The notes: a model not told the origin generated them from the sequence alone. Counted from the stretch's first letter, positions 1 through 9,612 are shown. The stretch: DNA of 64,000 bases from Leptothoe spongobia TAU-MAC 1115 (GCF_018739885.1 NZ_JADOES010000007.1:1-64000), one strand, 5' to 3'. Numbers and translations: made by a program.

Positions 1-848
1 TCTCTATTATCCCTAACGGGGAAGAATCTGAACTCTACACTAAATGTAGGGGGCTCCACGGGAATTCCGGAAGAGCCGCCCTGTTTTGCAAGTCATATTA
101 TGAGTGTTATGGTTACTTGATACTGATCAACAGTCGTAACTAGTGAGAAACAATTAGCTTAGTAAGGCTTAGGAAACGACTAATTTTTAACTCTAAACAT
201 CAATCCATTAGTCCATATTTAGAAAATAAAAATTACAAATGAGCTCTCAATAATAATGCTAAAGGCTAATAGCTTAGAGCTATTAAAGGCGATAGTATAA
301 ATTTCATACTATTAGCTTCATGCACAAAGAATCACACTCTAGCATCAGTTAAAATTAACGATTTTCTTGATCCCCATATTATAAATATATTCGTCTAATC
401 CGGATAATAATAGTCAAACGCGAAATCCTATATATAGCTAGTCCACTATAAAATCGCAATTAATGTTTACCCTTACTTAGCAAAGATCATTATTTATGAG
501 CTCATTTTATTCTGTACTATCAAAACTAACTACAGGCTTCAGAAAACCTAGATAAGAGCATGAAATAAATGATCTGAACTGAAGATTAGAAAACTTTAAT
601 CATTTTGATTATCGTTATAGTCTTCTCATATTTTTTTCATAAGTCTCTCATGACTTATATGCTGGGATTTGCTTAGATAGGAACTATAGTTAGGGCTATT
701 AGATCATTTTTATTTGGCGATGAATCAATTGCTCTAGTCATACGCATAGTGTTTTAGTGCGGCAACATAAAAGCTTTGCATTTCTTTTTATTAACGTGTG
801 AAGGCTTTTGATGAGCGCTTCATTTGAATAATCTTTAATCCGTTTCTC
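1..848. other. AT-rich stretch without a convincing gene
   Basis: No ORF with good start and coding character was found. Two + strand frames are open from the window edge (to stops near 120 and 143), so the tail of a truncated gene cannot be excluded. Two short perfect hairpins lie in tandem at 267-285 (8-bp stem, 3-nt loop) and 292-312 (7-bp stem, 7-nt loop). Neither has a GC-rich stem followed by a T tract, so they are not clear terminators. The rest, up to the response regulator start at 849, is probably its upstream region; no confident promoter is called. Confidence 0.4.
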
Positions 849-1700
849 ATGGTCAAAATAGTATTGATAAATAATGGTGAATCTAGCTATCAGACCCTGG
901 AGCAAGGACTTAAACTCTACGAATATGAGGTGATAACCACTGATCGAGGGGATGACGGGCTGCTATTAGCATTGAGCGAATCTCCAAACTTAATTTTGGT
1001 TGATATGGAGGCCCCAGTATTAGATGGCTGGCAAATAATCAAAAACCTGAAGCAGTCTAGAGCTACCTGGCTAATTCCAGTCATCGCTTTGGCAAGTCGT
1101 GATATTGAAGGACAACTACTTATTCAGGCAGGCTTTGACGCCTATGATCGCAAGCCACTATCTCTCAAGCATCTTTTACGAAGAATTGAAGCTTTATTAG
1201 GTTCTCCTGCCTCTATCCAGACAGGAACAGACTATACCCATGCTATCCCAGTACCTATTAACACCACTTCTTCACCTGAAAAGATCGCTAACCTTGAAGA
1301 ATCGTTAGCGTCTACCTCAGTAGTTTACGTGGATGATAGTCCAGCTGACAGCGAGGTTATGGCCGAAATTGTAAAAAAAGCAGGTTATAGCTATTTCAAT
1401 ATTTCTGACTCTTTACAAGCGTTACCACAACTGTTGGAGCTTAAACCGCAGCTTATCTTTTTAGATCTAGTCATGCCAATGGCCAATGGTTATGAATTAT
1501 GTGCCCAGATTCGACGCATCTCTGCCTTTAAGAAGACTCCCATTGTCATTGTGACTAACAATAATGGAATTGCCGATCGACTACGTTCCAGGTTTGTAGG
1601 TGCGTACGGTTTTTTGCACAAACCGATTAGGGAGAAATACGTTTTAAAGATACTGAAAAAGTATGATTGTCAGCCACAAAGATATAAAGTGAGTGTTTAA
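849..1700 (+). CDS. Double-receiver response regulator
   Basis: Two CheY-like receiver (REC) domains in tandem with no DNA-binding or enzymatic output domain, 283 residues. REC1 covers about 1-118: its phospho-acceptor Asp52 (VDMEAP) and Lys102 (RKP) are present, but the acidic pair that binds Mg2+ after strand beta-1 is replaced by Asn8-Asn9, and the Thr/Ser switch position reads ALAS. REC1 is therefore probably weakly or not phosphorylated. REC2 covers about 157-275 and is complete: Asp162-Asp163, Asp206 (FLDLVMP), Thr236 and Lys258. A linker of about 40 residues joins them. Cyanobacteria have many PatA/PilG-like receivers acting by protein contact in phosphorelays or motility. No kinase gene is adjacent, so the partner is unknown. 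The start is ATG without a clear Shine-Dalgarno. Confidence 0.85.
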   Translation: MVKIVLINNGESSYQTLEQGLKLYEYEVITTDRGDDGLLLALSESPNLILVDMEAPVLDGWQIIKNLKQSRATWLIPVIALASRDIEGQLLIQAGFDAYDRKPLSLKHLLRRIEALLGSPASIQTGTDYTHAIPVPINTTSSPEKIANLEESLASTSVVYVDDSPADSEVMAEIVKKAGYSYFNISDSLQALPQLLELKPQLIFLDLVMPMANGYELCAQIRRISAFKKTPIVIVTNNNGIADRLRSRFVGAYGFLHKPIREKYVLKILKKYDCQPQRYKVSV

Positions 1701-1727
1701 AGCTATAGCAAGCACTGATGTTATGAA

Positions 1728-2372
1728 CTATATGCGCAAGACTCTCTCTCTCTTGTCTAGAAGGCCATAACTTTTTGCAATTTCTAGAGAAACATCGGGA
1801 AGATTTTTCAGAAGGTTATCCCAGGTCTGATACGTGTGTAAGGCCTTAATCACCAGGGCTAAAGGTTCTGAAAGGATAGCAGGAAAATCAACCTCTTCTG
1901 TGAGTTTTAGCTGAAACGCCAATTGCTCTTGGGGTGGTCTAAACCGTGCGTCCACCCCTTGGCGGTTACCTCTGGCATCCATACGATACCAGCCGATTTC
2001 TGGTAGATAGACTGCACTCAACCCATGGAGACAGTAAGGTGCACCCTGGTCATTAATACTCAGGCGTTGATAGCAAAAACCAGCAGGAATACCATTGGCT
2101 CGTAATAAAGCGGCTAGCAGATGGCTTTTGGCATAACAATAACCTGTACGGGACTGCAACACATCTGATGCCTGGCAGGTAATAGGATTTAGCTGATAGT
2201 CAAAACTGTGATAAATTTCATCGCGCACCCATCGAAAGCAAGCTTTGGCTATTTCGGTTGAGCCTTCATGGTTTGCCGCTAACGTCTTAGCCAGGTCTAG
2301 AATGGCTGGATGTTGCCAGTCAATAATGTCAGTGGTCTGCAAATAGGCATCCATGGTCCCACAAGCGGTCAT
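1728..2372 (-). CDS. Transglutaminase-like cysteine protease-fold protein
   Basis: A 214-residue protein with the transglutaminase-like core: catalytic Cys79 in GYCYAKSH, His116 in LHGLSAV and Asp132 in MDARGN, in the normal order and spacing. The region around Cys79 (ASDVLQSRTGYC) matches bacterial transglutaminase-like proteins that act as peptidases or amidohydrolases more often than as crosslinkers. No signal peptide is visible, so it is probably cytoplasmic. The ATG at 2372 has a good Shine-Dalgarno (GGAGG, about 6 nt upstream); a second ATG lies six codons in. It is transcribed away from the FAAL-ACP-AOS gene, with about 230 nt between them, and may share regulation with that cluster, but no functional link can be shown. 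The substrate is unknown. Confidence 0.8.
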   Translation of the reverse strand: MTACGTMDAYLQTTDIIDWQHPAILDLAKTLAANHEGSTEIAKACFRWVRDEIYHSFDYQLNPITCQASDVLQSRTGYCYAKSHLLAALLRANGIPAGFCYQRLSINDQGAPYCLHGLSAVYLPEIGWYRMDARGNRQGVDARFRPPQEQLAFQLKLTEEVDFPAILSEPLALVIKALHTYQTWDNLLKNLPDVSLEIAKSYGLLDKRERVLRI

Positions 2373-2603
2373 GTTGACCTCCAGGATTAAGTCAGTCTTC
2401 TCCTAGAAGCTTAGGAGATCAGGCCGCTATTGTAGACCAGTTATTTTGGCCTTATCTATCAACCGAATCAATGGATATTGATACATTTCTTATCTTGTCC
2501 CTCAAGCTTAAACCTGAATTTAGACCTGAAGAAACCTGAACTTTTAGGGATTTTTTCTGCCAGCTTTTGTCGATAACATCGAAGCATAGTGAACAGAACC
2601 ATC

Positions 2604-5600
2604 ATGAATGGTAGAGCTACTATGACAACCCCTGAATTCTCGATCCTTGTTGATTTACTAAAATATCGCGCAACTTATCAACCCAACCAGATTGCCTATA
2701 CTTTCTTGCAGGATGGGGAAGTAGAATCTACAAATCTTAGCTATCAAACTTTAGATCAACAGGCTAAAAACATTGCTATTCACTTAAAACAGAAACTAAT
2801 TCAGCCTGGCGATAGAGTGCTGTTACTGTATCCCTCAGGGCTAGACTTTATTGCAGCCTTTATGGGATGTCTGTATGCCGGTGTGGTAGCAGTACCCGCC
2901 TACCCACCCAGACACAATCAGAAATTATCGCGGCTAGAAGCGATCGCAAATGATGCCGACCCATCAGCTATTCTTACAACCAATGGGCTCCTGAGCAACT
3001 TGCAACGGCAATGGAAACAACATCCTCAATTGGCCCATTTACCTTGCGTCACAACAGAGAATATCCAGAACCAAACCCCGACTCACCTCGGCAATAACCA
3101 CCCGCAAACTCACCATATCATCACAGCCGATACCCTGGCTTTCCTACAATACACATCTGGTTCTACCGGTAAGCCCAAGGGTGTCATGGTCAGCCATCGC
3201 AATATCCTTGCTAACCAAGAAATGATTAAATCCGCATTTCACCATAATGAAACAACGGTAATAGCCAGCTGGTTACCACTCTTTCATGATATGGGCTTGA
3301 TCGGCACTATTTTGCAGCCCCTATACTTGGGCAGCCGCTCTATTTTAATGTCACCAACAGCCTTTCTACAAAAGCCCATTCGTTGGCTAAACACCATTTC
3401 CCATTACCGTGTCACCACGAGTGGCGGCCCCAATTTTGCTTATGATCTCTGTGTAAAACGGATTACTGCAGCGGAAAAAGCAACCCTCGACCTCAGCTCC
3501 TGGCGCATTGCCTTTAATGGTGCTGAACCCATACACGCCAAAACCTTACAAGCTTTTACAGAGGCTTTTTCACAGTGCGGATTTCGCTCTCAAACGTTCT
3601 ACCCATGTTATGGCATGGCCGAAACAACTCTGCTAGTCTCTGGCGGCAGTCCTGAACGTACCCCCGTGCTTAAACAGGTAGAAAGGAACGCCCTGAAACA
3701 TAATCAAGTCATTGCAAATAAGGATTCACAACAGGACTGCCAAACACTGGTGGGTTGTGGCCAAACCGTTTTAAACCAAGATATTGTTATCGTGGATCCC
3801 CATACCCAGAGGCCATGTCCTCCGAATCAGGTAGGCGAGATCTGGGTCACCGGAGCACATGTTGCCCAGGGTTACTGGGGACGTGAAGCAGAAACTCAGA
3901 AAACGTTTAAAGCCCATCCATTGGGCCTGTCAGAAAAAAACTATTTGCGCACAGGTGATCTCGGCATACTTGACTCAGGAGGAGAATTATTTATCACTGG
4001 ACGGTTGAAGGAAGTCATTAATATCCGGGGTCGTAATTACTATCCCTATGACATTGAAAAAACGGTTGAAGAAAGCTGCTCACTATTATCTCCCCATACC
4101 TGTATCATAACCACGATTGAGCATAAAGAAGAATTAAAACCGATTGCAGTCGTAGAAGTCGCTAGACAATTTCGGAAATCGATCACACCAGAGGTATTCA
4201 AGGATATTTTAGCAGCCGTTTTCTCGCAACATCACCTTACTCTACATGACATCGTGATTCTCTCACCGACAAAAGTACCTAAAACGTCCAGTGGAAAATT
4301 AATGCGGACGTATTGCTCTGAACTATACCACGATCAGAAATTGCAGCCCATCTTATCCCTTCAAGAGGCATCCACACCGGATGCAATCTCAGAACAACCT
4401 GACAGGAAAAGTTTAGAGATGTTTGTTGTCAGAGAAGTTTCGGCCCTCGCCAAGATACCAGCAAAGCAGATTAAATTAACAGACAACATCAGTAGTTTAG
4501 GTCTAGATTCTCTATCAATTCAAGAGTTAGCGGTTAAGCTAGAGGCCGCCTTTAGTTGCTCAATATATATGGATTGGCTAGTCAGCGATCCAACCTTAGA
4601 AGATTTTATTGCTAAACTTTTGCATTCATCATCTGACGAGACTCAAGTTTCCAGGACTAAAGATGCAACTAGAAAAAATCTTCTGTTAGGGAAAGACAAT
4701 CTACTCCATACTCTTTCTCAAGGACCGATTGCTGAACAGCTAACTAAAGTACCGATTCAGTTCTTAACAGTAGATGCTCAAAATGGCCGAGAAGTGATCA
4801 TAAACAACAAAAAAGTTATTGATTTTGCATCCTGTAATTATTTGGGCCTGGATTTAGATGAAGAGGTGATGGCAGCGATCCCTGAGGCCATGAAAAAGTG
4901 GGGTGTGCATCCCAGTTGGACCCGTGCTGTGGCGTCCCCAAGGCCCTATCAAGAATTAGAAACGAACTTAGCAAAATTTGTTGGGGCTCCAGATGTGGCA
5001 GTATTTCCAAATTTAGCCATGACGAGTATCGCCACTCTAACCAGTTTAACGGTGCCTGGCTCTGTCATTTTTCTGTGCCAGGCCGCCCATAACACCATTC
5101 GAGAAGCGGCTGAACTGGCAATGGCGCGAGGTCGAGAAATTTGTGAATTTCGTTACATGGACTTCGATGATTTGGCCCAGAAAATGGCACGCTATCCTGA
5201 GTCTCCTAAGCTGATCGCTGTGGATGGAGTCTATTCGATGACATCAGAGTTTATTGACTTGCCTAAGTTATTGGCGGTAGCAGAACAGTTTGATGCTCAA
5301 ATTTATGTCGATGATGCCCATGGGTTTGGGGTGATTGGGGAAAAGCCGACAGAAGAACTACCCTATGGTTTGCATGGCAACGGAATTGCTAAGCATTATG
5401 GCATTGACCTATCAACGGACCGAATTCTTTATGCCGCCGGTCTCTCTAAATCCTTTTCGTCCCATGCTGCCTTTGTGACTTGTGCCAACGCAGATATAAA
5501 ACGGAAGTTGCAGTTGTCGTCTCCTTATATTTTCTCGGGACCAGTTCCCATTCCCACGTTAGCATCTGCATTAAAGGGGCTAGAGATCAATGCAATTCGG

Positions 5601-5909
5601 GGACAAGAAATCCGACAACGACTCTTTCAACTTACCACGCGATTGGTTGAAGGAGCCCGACAGCTGGGATACCAGGTCGATAACCACCATAGTTTTCCAG
5701 CCGTCTTTGTTGTGATTGGAGATTTGAATACTAGTATTAAAGCCATTGACTATCTGTGGGAAAAAGGAATTCTGTTGACACCAGGGCTCTATCCGGCAAC
5801 CTCCTTGCACCGATGCGGAATTCGGCTATCGGTAACCGCCAATATTACCGAGCATCAGGTTAATTATTTACTGCAAGTGCTTTCCGAGCTTAAATCACAA
5901 GATTTATAA
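2604..5909 (+). CDS. Fatty-acyl-AMP ligase / acyl carrier / alpha-oxoamine synthase fusion
   Basis: A three-domain megasynthase of 1101 residues (numbered from ATG 2604). Residues about 1-575 form a fatty-acyl-AMP ligase: P-loop YTSGSTGKPKG at 183-193, LFHDMGLIG and the FAAL-type GGPNFAYDLC segment, ending near the PKTSSGKLMR lysine. Residues about 600-680 form a carrier domain with phosphopantetheine Ser636 in GLDSL. Residues about 715-1100 form a PLP-dependent alpha-oxoamine synthase (KBL/serine palmitoyltransferase fold): DDAHGFG and Schiff-base Lys949 in GLSKSFSS. Inferred chemistry: activate a free fatty acid, load it on the carrier, and condense it decarboxylatively with an amino acid to give an alpha-aminoketone. 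The open frame begins at GTG 2589; ATG 2604 and ATG 2622 (MTTPEF, best matching typical FAAL N-termini) are alternatives, none with a strong Shine-Dalgarno. It heads a cluster with a methyltransferase, a reductase and an exporter. Confidence 0.9.
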   Translation: MNGRATMTTPEFSILVDLLKYRATYQPNQIAYTFLQDGEVESTNLSYQTLDQQAKNIAIHLKQKLIQPGDRVLLLYPSGLDFIAAFMGCLYAGVVAVPAYPPRHNQKLSRLEAIANDADPSAILTTNGLLSNLQRQWKQHPQLAHLPCVTTENIQNQTPTHLGNNHPQTHHIITADTLAFLQYTSGSTGKPKGVMVSHRNILANQEMIKSAFHHNETTVIASWLPLFHDMGLIGTILQPLYLGSRSILMSPTAFLQKPIRWLNTISHYRVTTSGGPNFAYDLCVKRITAAEKATLDLSSWRIAFNGAEPIHAKTLQAFTEAFSQCGFRSQTFYPCYGMAETTLLVSGGSPERTPVLKQVERNALKHNQVIANKDSQQDCQTLVGCGQTVLNQDIVIVDPHTQRPCPPNQVGEIWVTGAHVAQGYWGREAETQKTFKAHPLGLSEKNYLRTGDLGILDSGGELFITGRLKEVINIRGRNYYPYDIEKTVEESCSLLSPHTCIITTIEHKEELKPIAVVEVARQFRKSITPEVFKDILAAVFSQHHLTLHDIVILSPTKVPKTSSGKLMRTYCSELYHDQKLQPILSLQEASTPDAISEQPDRKSLEMFVVREVSALAKIPAKQIKLTDNISSLGLDSLSIQELAVKLEAAFSCSIYMDWLVSDPTLEDFIAKLLHSSSDETQVSRTKDATRKNLLLGKDNLLHTLSQGPIAEQLTKVPIQFLTVDAQNGREVIINNKKVIDFASCNYLGLDLDEEVMAAIPEAMKKWGVHPSWTRAVASPRPYQELETNLAKFVGAPDVAVFPNLAMTSIATLTSLTVPGSVIFLCQAAHNTIREAAELAMARGREICEFRYMDFDDLAQKMARYPESPKLIAVDGVYSMTSEFIDLPKLLAVAEQFDAQIYVDDAHGFGVIGEKPTEELPYGLHGNGIAKHYGIDLSTDRILYAAGLSKSFSSHAAFVTCANADIKRKLQLSSPYIFSGPVPIPTLASALKGLEINAIRGQEIRQRLFQLTTRLVEGARQLGYQVDNHHSFPAVFVVIGDLNTSIKAIDYLWEKGILLTPGLYPATSLHRCGIRLSVTANITEHQVNYLLQVLSELKSQDL

Positions 5910-6032
5910 CGCATGTCTAGATCAATCAAATGATGCCTAAGATTCTGAAGCCCCCTTAGCTCAATAAATTTGGGAGAGAGAAACCTCAAGGTCTATCAAA
6001 TTCTATATTGCTAGTCAAATTAGGAGTTAACC

Positions 6033-6869
6033 ATGAATACAACTATCAACCAATCGCTAGAACAAGTCTATGACCTGGATATTTGTGATTATTTAGGCCT
6101 ACCGTACTCTATGACGGGCTATTGGGCTAATCATCCTGTTTCTGTAGCCGAAGCGCAAGAACACCAACTCGAATATCTATTTGCTCCACTCCAGCTTAAT
6201 CCTAGCTGCCATGTTCTGGATATCGGTGGTGGTCAAGGAGGTTGTGCCATTTGGCTAGCCAAAAAGTATGGTTGTAAAGTCCTGGTAATCGATCTGGTTG
6301 AAGCTCAAATTTCAGCTGCTCAACAGCGTATTAAAGCAGAGGGATTAGAGGATCTCGTTGCTGCTGTCACTCAGGATGCCATTACCCTGGATTTCAGCCA
6401 GAAGTTTACCCACATTATCAGCATAGAAGCCATTTTTCATATCCCTGACAAAGCAAAATTATTTCAAAAAATGTTCAAATTCCTAAAAAAAGGAGGCGAA
6501 TTTAAATTAACAACTCACCTGTACGACAAAGCTGTTTATCAGCCTTCTTTGATCGATAAAATCATTTTGTATCTTGTGTTAGGACAAGATCATTTAGAGT
6601 CAAAATCGATCTATGAAGATGCCATCATACAAGCAGGGTTTCAAGACTCTTGTTTTGAGAATATCAGTGCTCAAACCTTATATCCAACCTATAACAACAT
6701 TGTTTCAGATCCTATTATAGGGCCTAAGTTAAGAACATATTTGAAGGAGATCAATGGTCGTTGGACACTTTGGTTCTATCCCTTGATCAAAAATAGGTTG
6801 CTGAAGGAATGCCAGAAGTCTGAACGGCTGTATGATTTGTATTCCATTAGTGGGAAAAAACCAGAATAA
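6033..6869 (+). CDS. SAM-dependent class I methyltransferase
   Basis: A 278-residue Rossmann-fold methyltransferase. Motif I is clear at 61-70 (VLDIGGGQGG), followed by the acidic residue of motif II in VLVIDLVEAQ. The middle (ISIEAIFHIPDKAKLF...FKFLKKGGEFKLTTHL) matches the small-molecule group that includes tocopherol, sarcosine and phosphoethanolamine N-methyltransferases. An AGGAG Shine-Dalgarno lies six nt before the ATG. It sits 123 nt after the FAAL-ACP-AOS gene and 38 nt before the reductase start used here, so it is probably co-transcribed and methylates the amine, hydroxyl or carbon of the aminoketone made upstream. That role is inferred from context; the fold is well supported, the substrate is not. 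Confidence 0.85.
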   Translation: MNTTINQSLEQVYDLDICDYLGLPYSMTGYWANHPVSVAEAQEHQLEYLFAPLQLNPSCHVLDIGGGQGGCAIWLAKKYGCKVLVIDLVEAQISAAQQRIKAEGLEDLVAAVTQDAITLDFSQKFTHIISIEAIFHIPDKAKLFQKMFKFLKKGGEFKLTTHLYDKAVYQPSLIDKIILYLVLGQDHLESKSIYEDAIIQAGFQDSCFENISAQTLYPTYNNIVSDPIIGPKLRTYLKEINGRWTLWFYPLIKNRLLKECQKSERLYDLYSISGKKPE

Positions 6870-6907
6870 GGATCGTTATGGCAACCTCAGATCCTGGAGA
6901 GACACCT

Positions 6908-7876
6908 ATGAAATTCTTTATCACCGGAGGAAACGGTTTTATTGGCTCCCATGTTGTCAAAAAACTGATAGAACAAGGTCATTCAGTTCGGTGTCTACTC
7001 CGGACAACCAGTAAATTACACCGCCTCGACAATCTAAACTACGAAGTTCAGTACGGAGATATTCGTGACAAAGAATCGCTAAAACAAGGCATGGCTGGGT
7101 GTGATGGGGTCATACACCTGGCCAGTTTATCGAGTTGGGATAGCATGACTGAACAGTGTAGTGATGGAATCATAATCACAGGGACCCAAAATCTTTTGGA
7201 AGCTGCTCAAGATATGGGACAGTTACGCTGTGTTTATGTGAGTAGTGCAGCAGCTGTCAACGGCAGTCTGCAACCAACCCTACACAATGAGAATAGCTCG
7301 TTTAGTCTGACGGGGAAGAGTTATGGGTATGCGATCGCAAAACATCGAACCGAAGTCCTTTGCCAACAATTCGTGAAATTAGGCTTACCCATCGTCATTG
7401 TTAACCCCACTGAAGTCTATGGACCTCTGGATACCGAGCAGGTCACCTGTGGTACACTCATCGACTTTCTCAATAGTAATCCTGTCATCGTCCCTCAGGG
7501 TGGTACCAGTATTGTCCATGTAGAAGATGTGGCCACTGGCATCATCCAAGCATGGAAAACTGGCAAATCTGGAGAGCGATATATCCTGGGAGGAGAAAAT
7601 CTTACTGTTAAAGAACTGGCCAAACTCACCCTTAATATCCAGGGACAACAGAAGCCGATCTTCACCCTACCCCGTGCTGTTATCCTCACCCTGGCCTGGT
7701 TAGGGAAACAGTTGAAGATCCCCATGCCCTTCAACCCCAGCATTATTCCCTACGCCATACGTTATTGGATGATGGATAATTCAAAAGCCCGCCATGAACT
7801 CGGTATCGAATTTCGATCTGCCAGGGATGTGCTTGAGCCGACTATCCAATGGCTCGACACCACCTGGTTTCACTAG
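6908..7876 (+). CDS. NAD(P)-dependent epimerase/reductase (extended SDR)
   Basis: An extended short-chain dehydrogenase of 322 residues from ATG 6908. The dinucleotide-binding motif GGNGFIG is at 7-13 and the catalytic Tyr141-x3-Lys145 pair is in YGYAIAKH. The overall pattern (CDGVIHLAS, VSSAAAVNG, NPTEVYGP) is that of dihydroflavonol-4-reductase / 3-beta-hydroxysteroid dehydrogenase relatives, which reduce ketones next to bulky groups. The frame opens at ATG 6878; 6908 is preferred because the Rossmann strand MKFFITGG begins there and a GGAGA lies about 8 nt upstream, although 6878 also has AAGGA before it. In this cluster the natural guess is reduction of the alpha-aminoketone to an amino-alcohol, as 3-ketosphinganine reductase does. 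The next gene starts within a few nt of its stop. Confidence 0.85.
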   Translation: MKFFITGGNGFIGSHVVKKLIEQGHSVRCLLRTTSKLHRLDNLNYEVQYGDIRDKESLKQGMAGCDGVIHLASLSSWDSMTEQCSDGIIITGTQNLLEAAQDMGQLRCVYVSSAAAVNGSLQPTLHNENSSFSLTGKSYGYAIAKHRTEVLCQQFVKLGLPIVIVNPTEVYGPLDTEQVTCGTLIDFLNSNPVIVPQGGTSIVHVEDVATGIIQAWKTGKSGERYILGGENLTVKELAKLTLNIQGQQKPIFTLPRAVILTLAWLGKQLKIPMPFNPSIIPYAIRYWMMDNSKARHELGIEFRSARDVLEPTIQWLDTTWFH

Positions 7877-7878
7877 CC

Positions 7879-9612
7879 ATGGATGAAAAACAGAGAACAT
7901 TAGTCATTCTGATTTCTAGTATCCTGATAGATTTCATTGGCGTTGGCATTGTGATTCCACTGCTACCGTTCTACGCCCAAACCTTTAATGCATCTGCTTT
8001 AGAAGTAGGCATTTTACTGGGCCTATTTCCCCTAATGGGTATCCTGGCACCGACCCTGTGGGGAAATCTGAGTGACCGTATCGGGCGACGACCTGCACTC
8101 CTCTTTAATATTGCTGGCACCACATTATCTTATCTGTGGTTAGGATTAGCCAATTCACTCTGGATGCTGTACGTAGCCAGAATCTTAGCAGGAGCATCCA
8201 GTGCCAGTATCACCATTGCTCAATCCTACGTTGCGGATCTGACTACAACTGATCGCCGTACCAAGCTCTTAAGCTTTCTAGACGCAGCATCGGCTATTGG
8301 TATTGTGTTAGGTCTCGTCATTGGTGGACTCTTAGTCGGCAGCAACCCGTCACAGCCGAATTTCCAGCTACCTGCTTTCGCAGCAACGACTATTTCTGGG
8401 TTGACCTTTGGTTTGGCCTTGATGGCCTTACCTCAGTTTAGACATCGCACAATCGCCTCTAAACGTAGCCTCAATCCTCTCTCAAAACAGTTTTTCCTTG
8501 ACCTGAAAAAAACACTCCAGCGCCCCTTGGTCGGGGTACTGATGACAATGGTATTCGCAATCCTATTTGCGACCACAGGAGTTGAAGCAATCTTCGCCCT
8601 GTGGTGTGAACAGCGACTGGGATGGGGACCTCAACAATTTAGTATTCTCATTGTCCTTTACTTTCTGGCAATCGCCAGCCTGCAAATTGGGATTACGGAG
8701 AAACTTGCTCATTCATTGGGAGAGACCAAGTTACTGTTGTTAGGGTTGTGTATGCTAACGCTGGGACTGATACTGCTACCCTTCTCCAACACAATTCTGC
8801 AGTTAGTTGGCTCTATGATGTTTTTTGTTATGGCTGAAGCCACAGCAACTCCTACGCTTACCAGCTTACTCAGCCGTCTATCTGGAGCACAACAACAGGG
8901 TAAAACCCTGGGCTTAATGCAATCAGTTTCAGGCATAGGCGGATTCTTCGGTTCCATTGGGGCAGGCTTCGTCTTTGGTTATCTGGGAGCCAATTGGCCC
9001 TATTGGATCAGTGCAATTCTCATGCTGATCGGAACCTTTGTCTGTTGGACATACATTAACCAAACCAGCCTATTATCTGTAATGCATCGGCGGCGACGGC
9101 AAAAGTCTATCCATTTATTTAAGCTGCTGGATCACAATAACAACGGCACCCTTGAACTTACAGACTTTCAACAAGCAGGTCAAAATTTAGCAAAACTCAG
9201 AGGATGGTCACCGAAAACGACTGAGTATGAAGTTCTACAAGTTTCCTTTAGCGGATTTTGGGAAATGCTACAACGGTTGGCCGATCGAGACGGGAATCAA
9301 CGCATCGATCTAGCAGAATGGTTGCATCGTTTAGATCAGCAAATTGATAACGACTTTTCGAATTTCTTTCTACAGGTGATTGACACCAACCAGGACGGTC
9401 AGATGGTATTTGAGGAGCTACAAACCTTTTATCAAGCCTATGGCATCAATACGGACGACTTCGAAGATGCGTTCCACTCCCTCGACCTCAACCAAGATGG
9501 CCACATTTCTCAAAAGGAATTTGAAACTCTCTTTGCCCAGTTTCTCTATAGTGATGATGTACAGGCCCCAGGCAACTGGATATTTGGCGTCAGCCTACCC
9601 AGACAGCTGTAG
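7879..9612 (+). CDS. MFS drug/lipid exporter with C-terminal EF-hand domain
   Basis: About 577 residues. The first ~390 are a 12-helix major facilitator of the tetracycline/multidrug antiporter type: DFIGVGIVIPLLPFYA in helix 1 and the loop signature GNLSDRIGRRP between helices 2 and 3. After helix 12 comes a cytosolic tail of ~170 residues with four EF-hand-like 12-residue loops: DHNNNGTLELTD, DRDGNQRIDLAE, DTNQDGQMVFEE and DLNQDGHISQKE. The usual oxygen ligands at positions 1, 3, 5 and 12 are largely kept, so calcium binding is plausible. The open frame reaches back to 7849, inside the preceding gene; ATG 7879 begins just before helix 1 and directly after the upstream stop. Co-location suggests export of the lipid-like cluster product, perhaps gated by Ca2+. 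An EF-hand tail on an MFS exporter is unusual. Confidence 0.85.
   Translation: MDEKQRTLVILISSILIDFIGVGIVIPLLPFYAQTFNASALEVGILLGLFPLMGILAPTLWGNLSDRIGRRPALLFNIAGTTLSYLWLGLANSLWMLYVARILAGASSASITIAQSYVADLTTTDRRTKLLSFLDAASAIGIVLGLVIGGLLVGSNPSQPNFQLPAFAATTISGLTFGLALMALPQFRHRTIASKRSLNPLSKQFFLDLKKTLQRPLVGVLMTMVFAILFATTGVEAIFALWCEQRLGWGPQQFSILIVLYFLAIASLQIGITEKLAHSLGETKLLLLGLCMLTLGLILLPFSNTILQLVGSMMFFVMAEATATPTLTSLLSRLSGAQQQGKTLGLMQSVSGIGGFFGSIGAGFVFGYLGANWPYWISAILMLIGTFVCWTYINQTSLLSVMHRRRRQKSIHLFKLLDHNNNGTLELTDFQQAGQNLAKLRGWSPKTTEYEVLQVSFSGFWEMLQRLADRDGNQRIDLAEWLHRLDQQIDNDFSNFFLQVIDTNQDGQMVFEELQTFYQAYGINTDDFEDAFHSLDLNQDGHISQKEFETLFAQFLYSDDVQAPGNWIFGVSLPRQL

Noticed and set aside
1..143. Open frames at the left window edge as a truncated gene
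   Set aside because: Two frames are open equally and neither shows a recognisable protein end.
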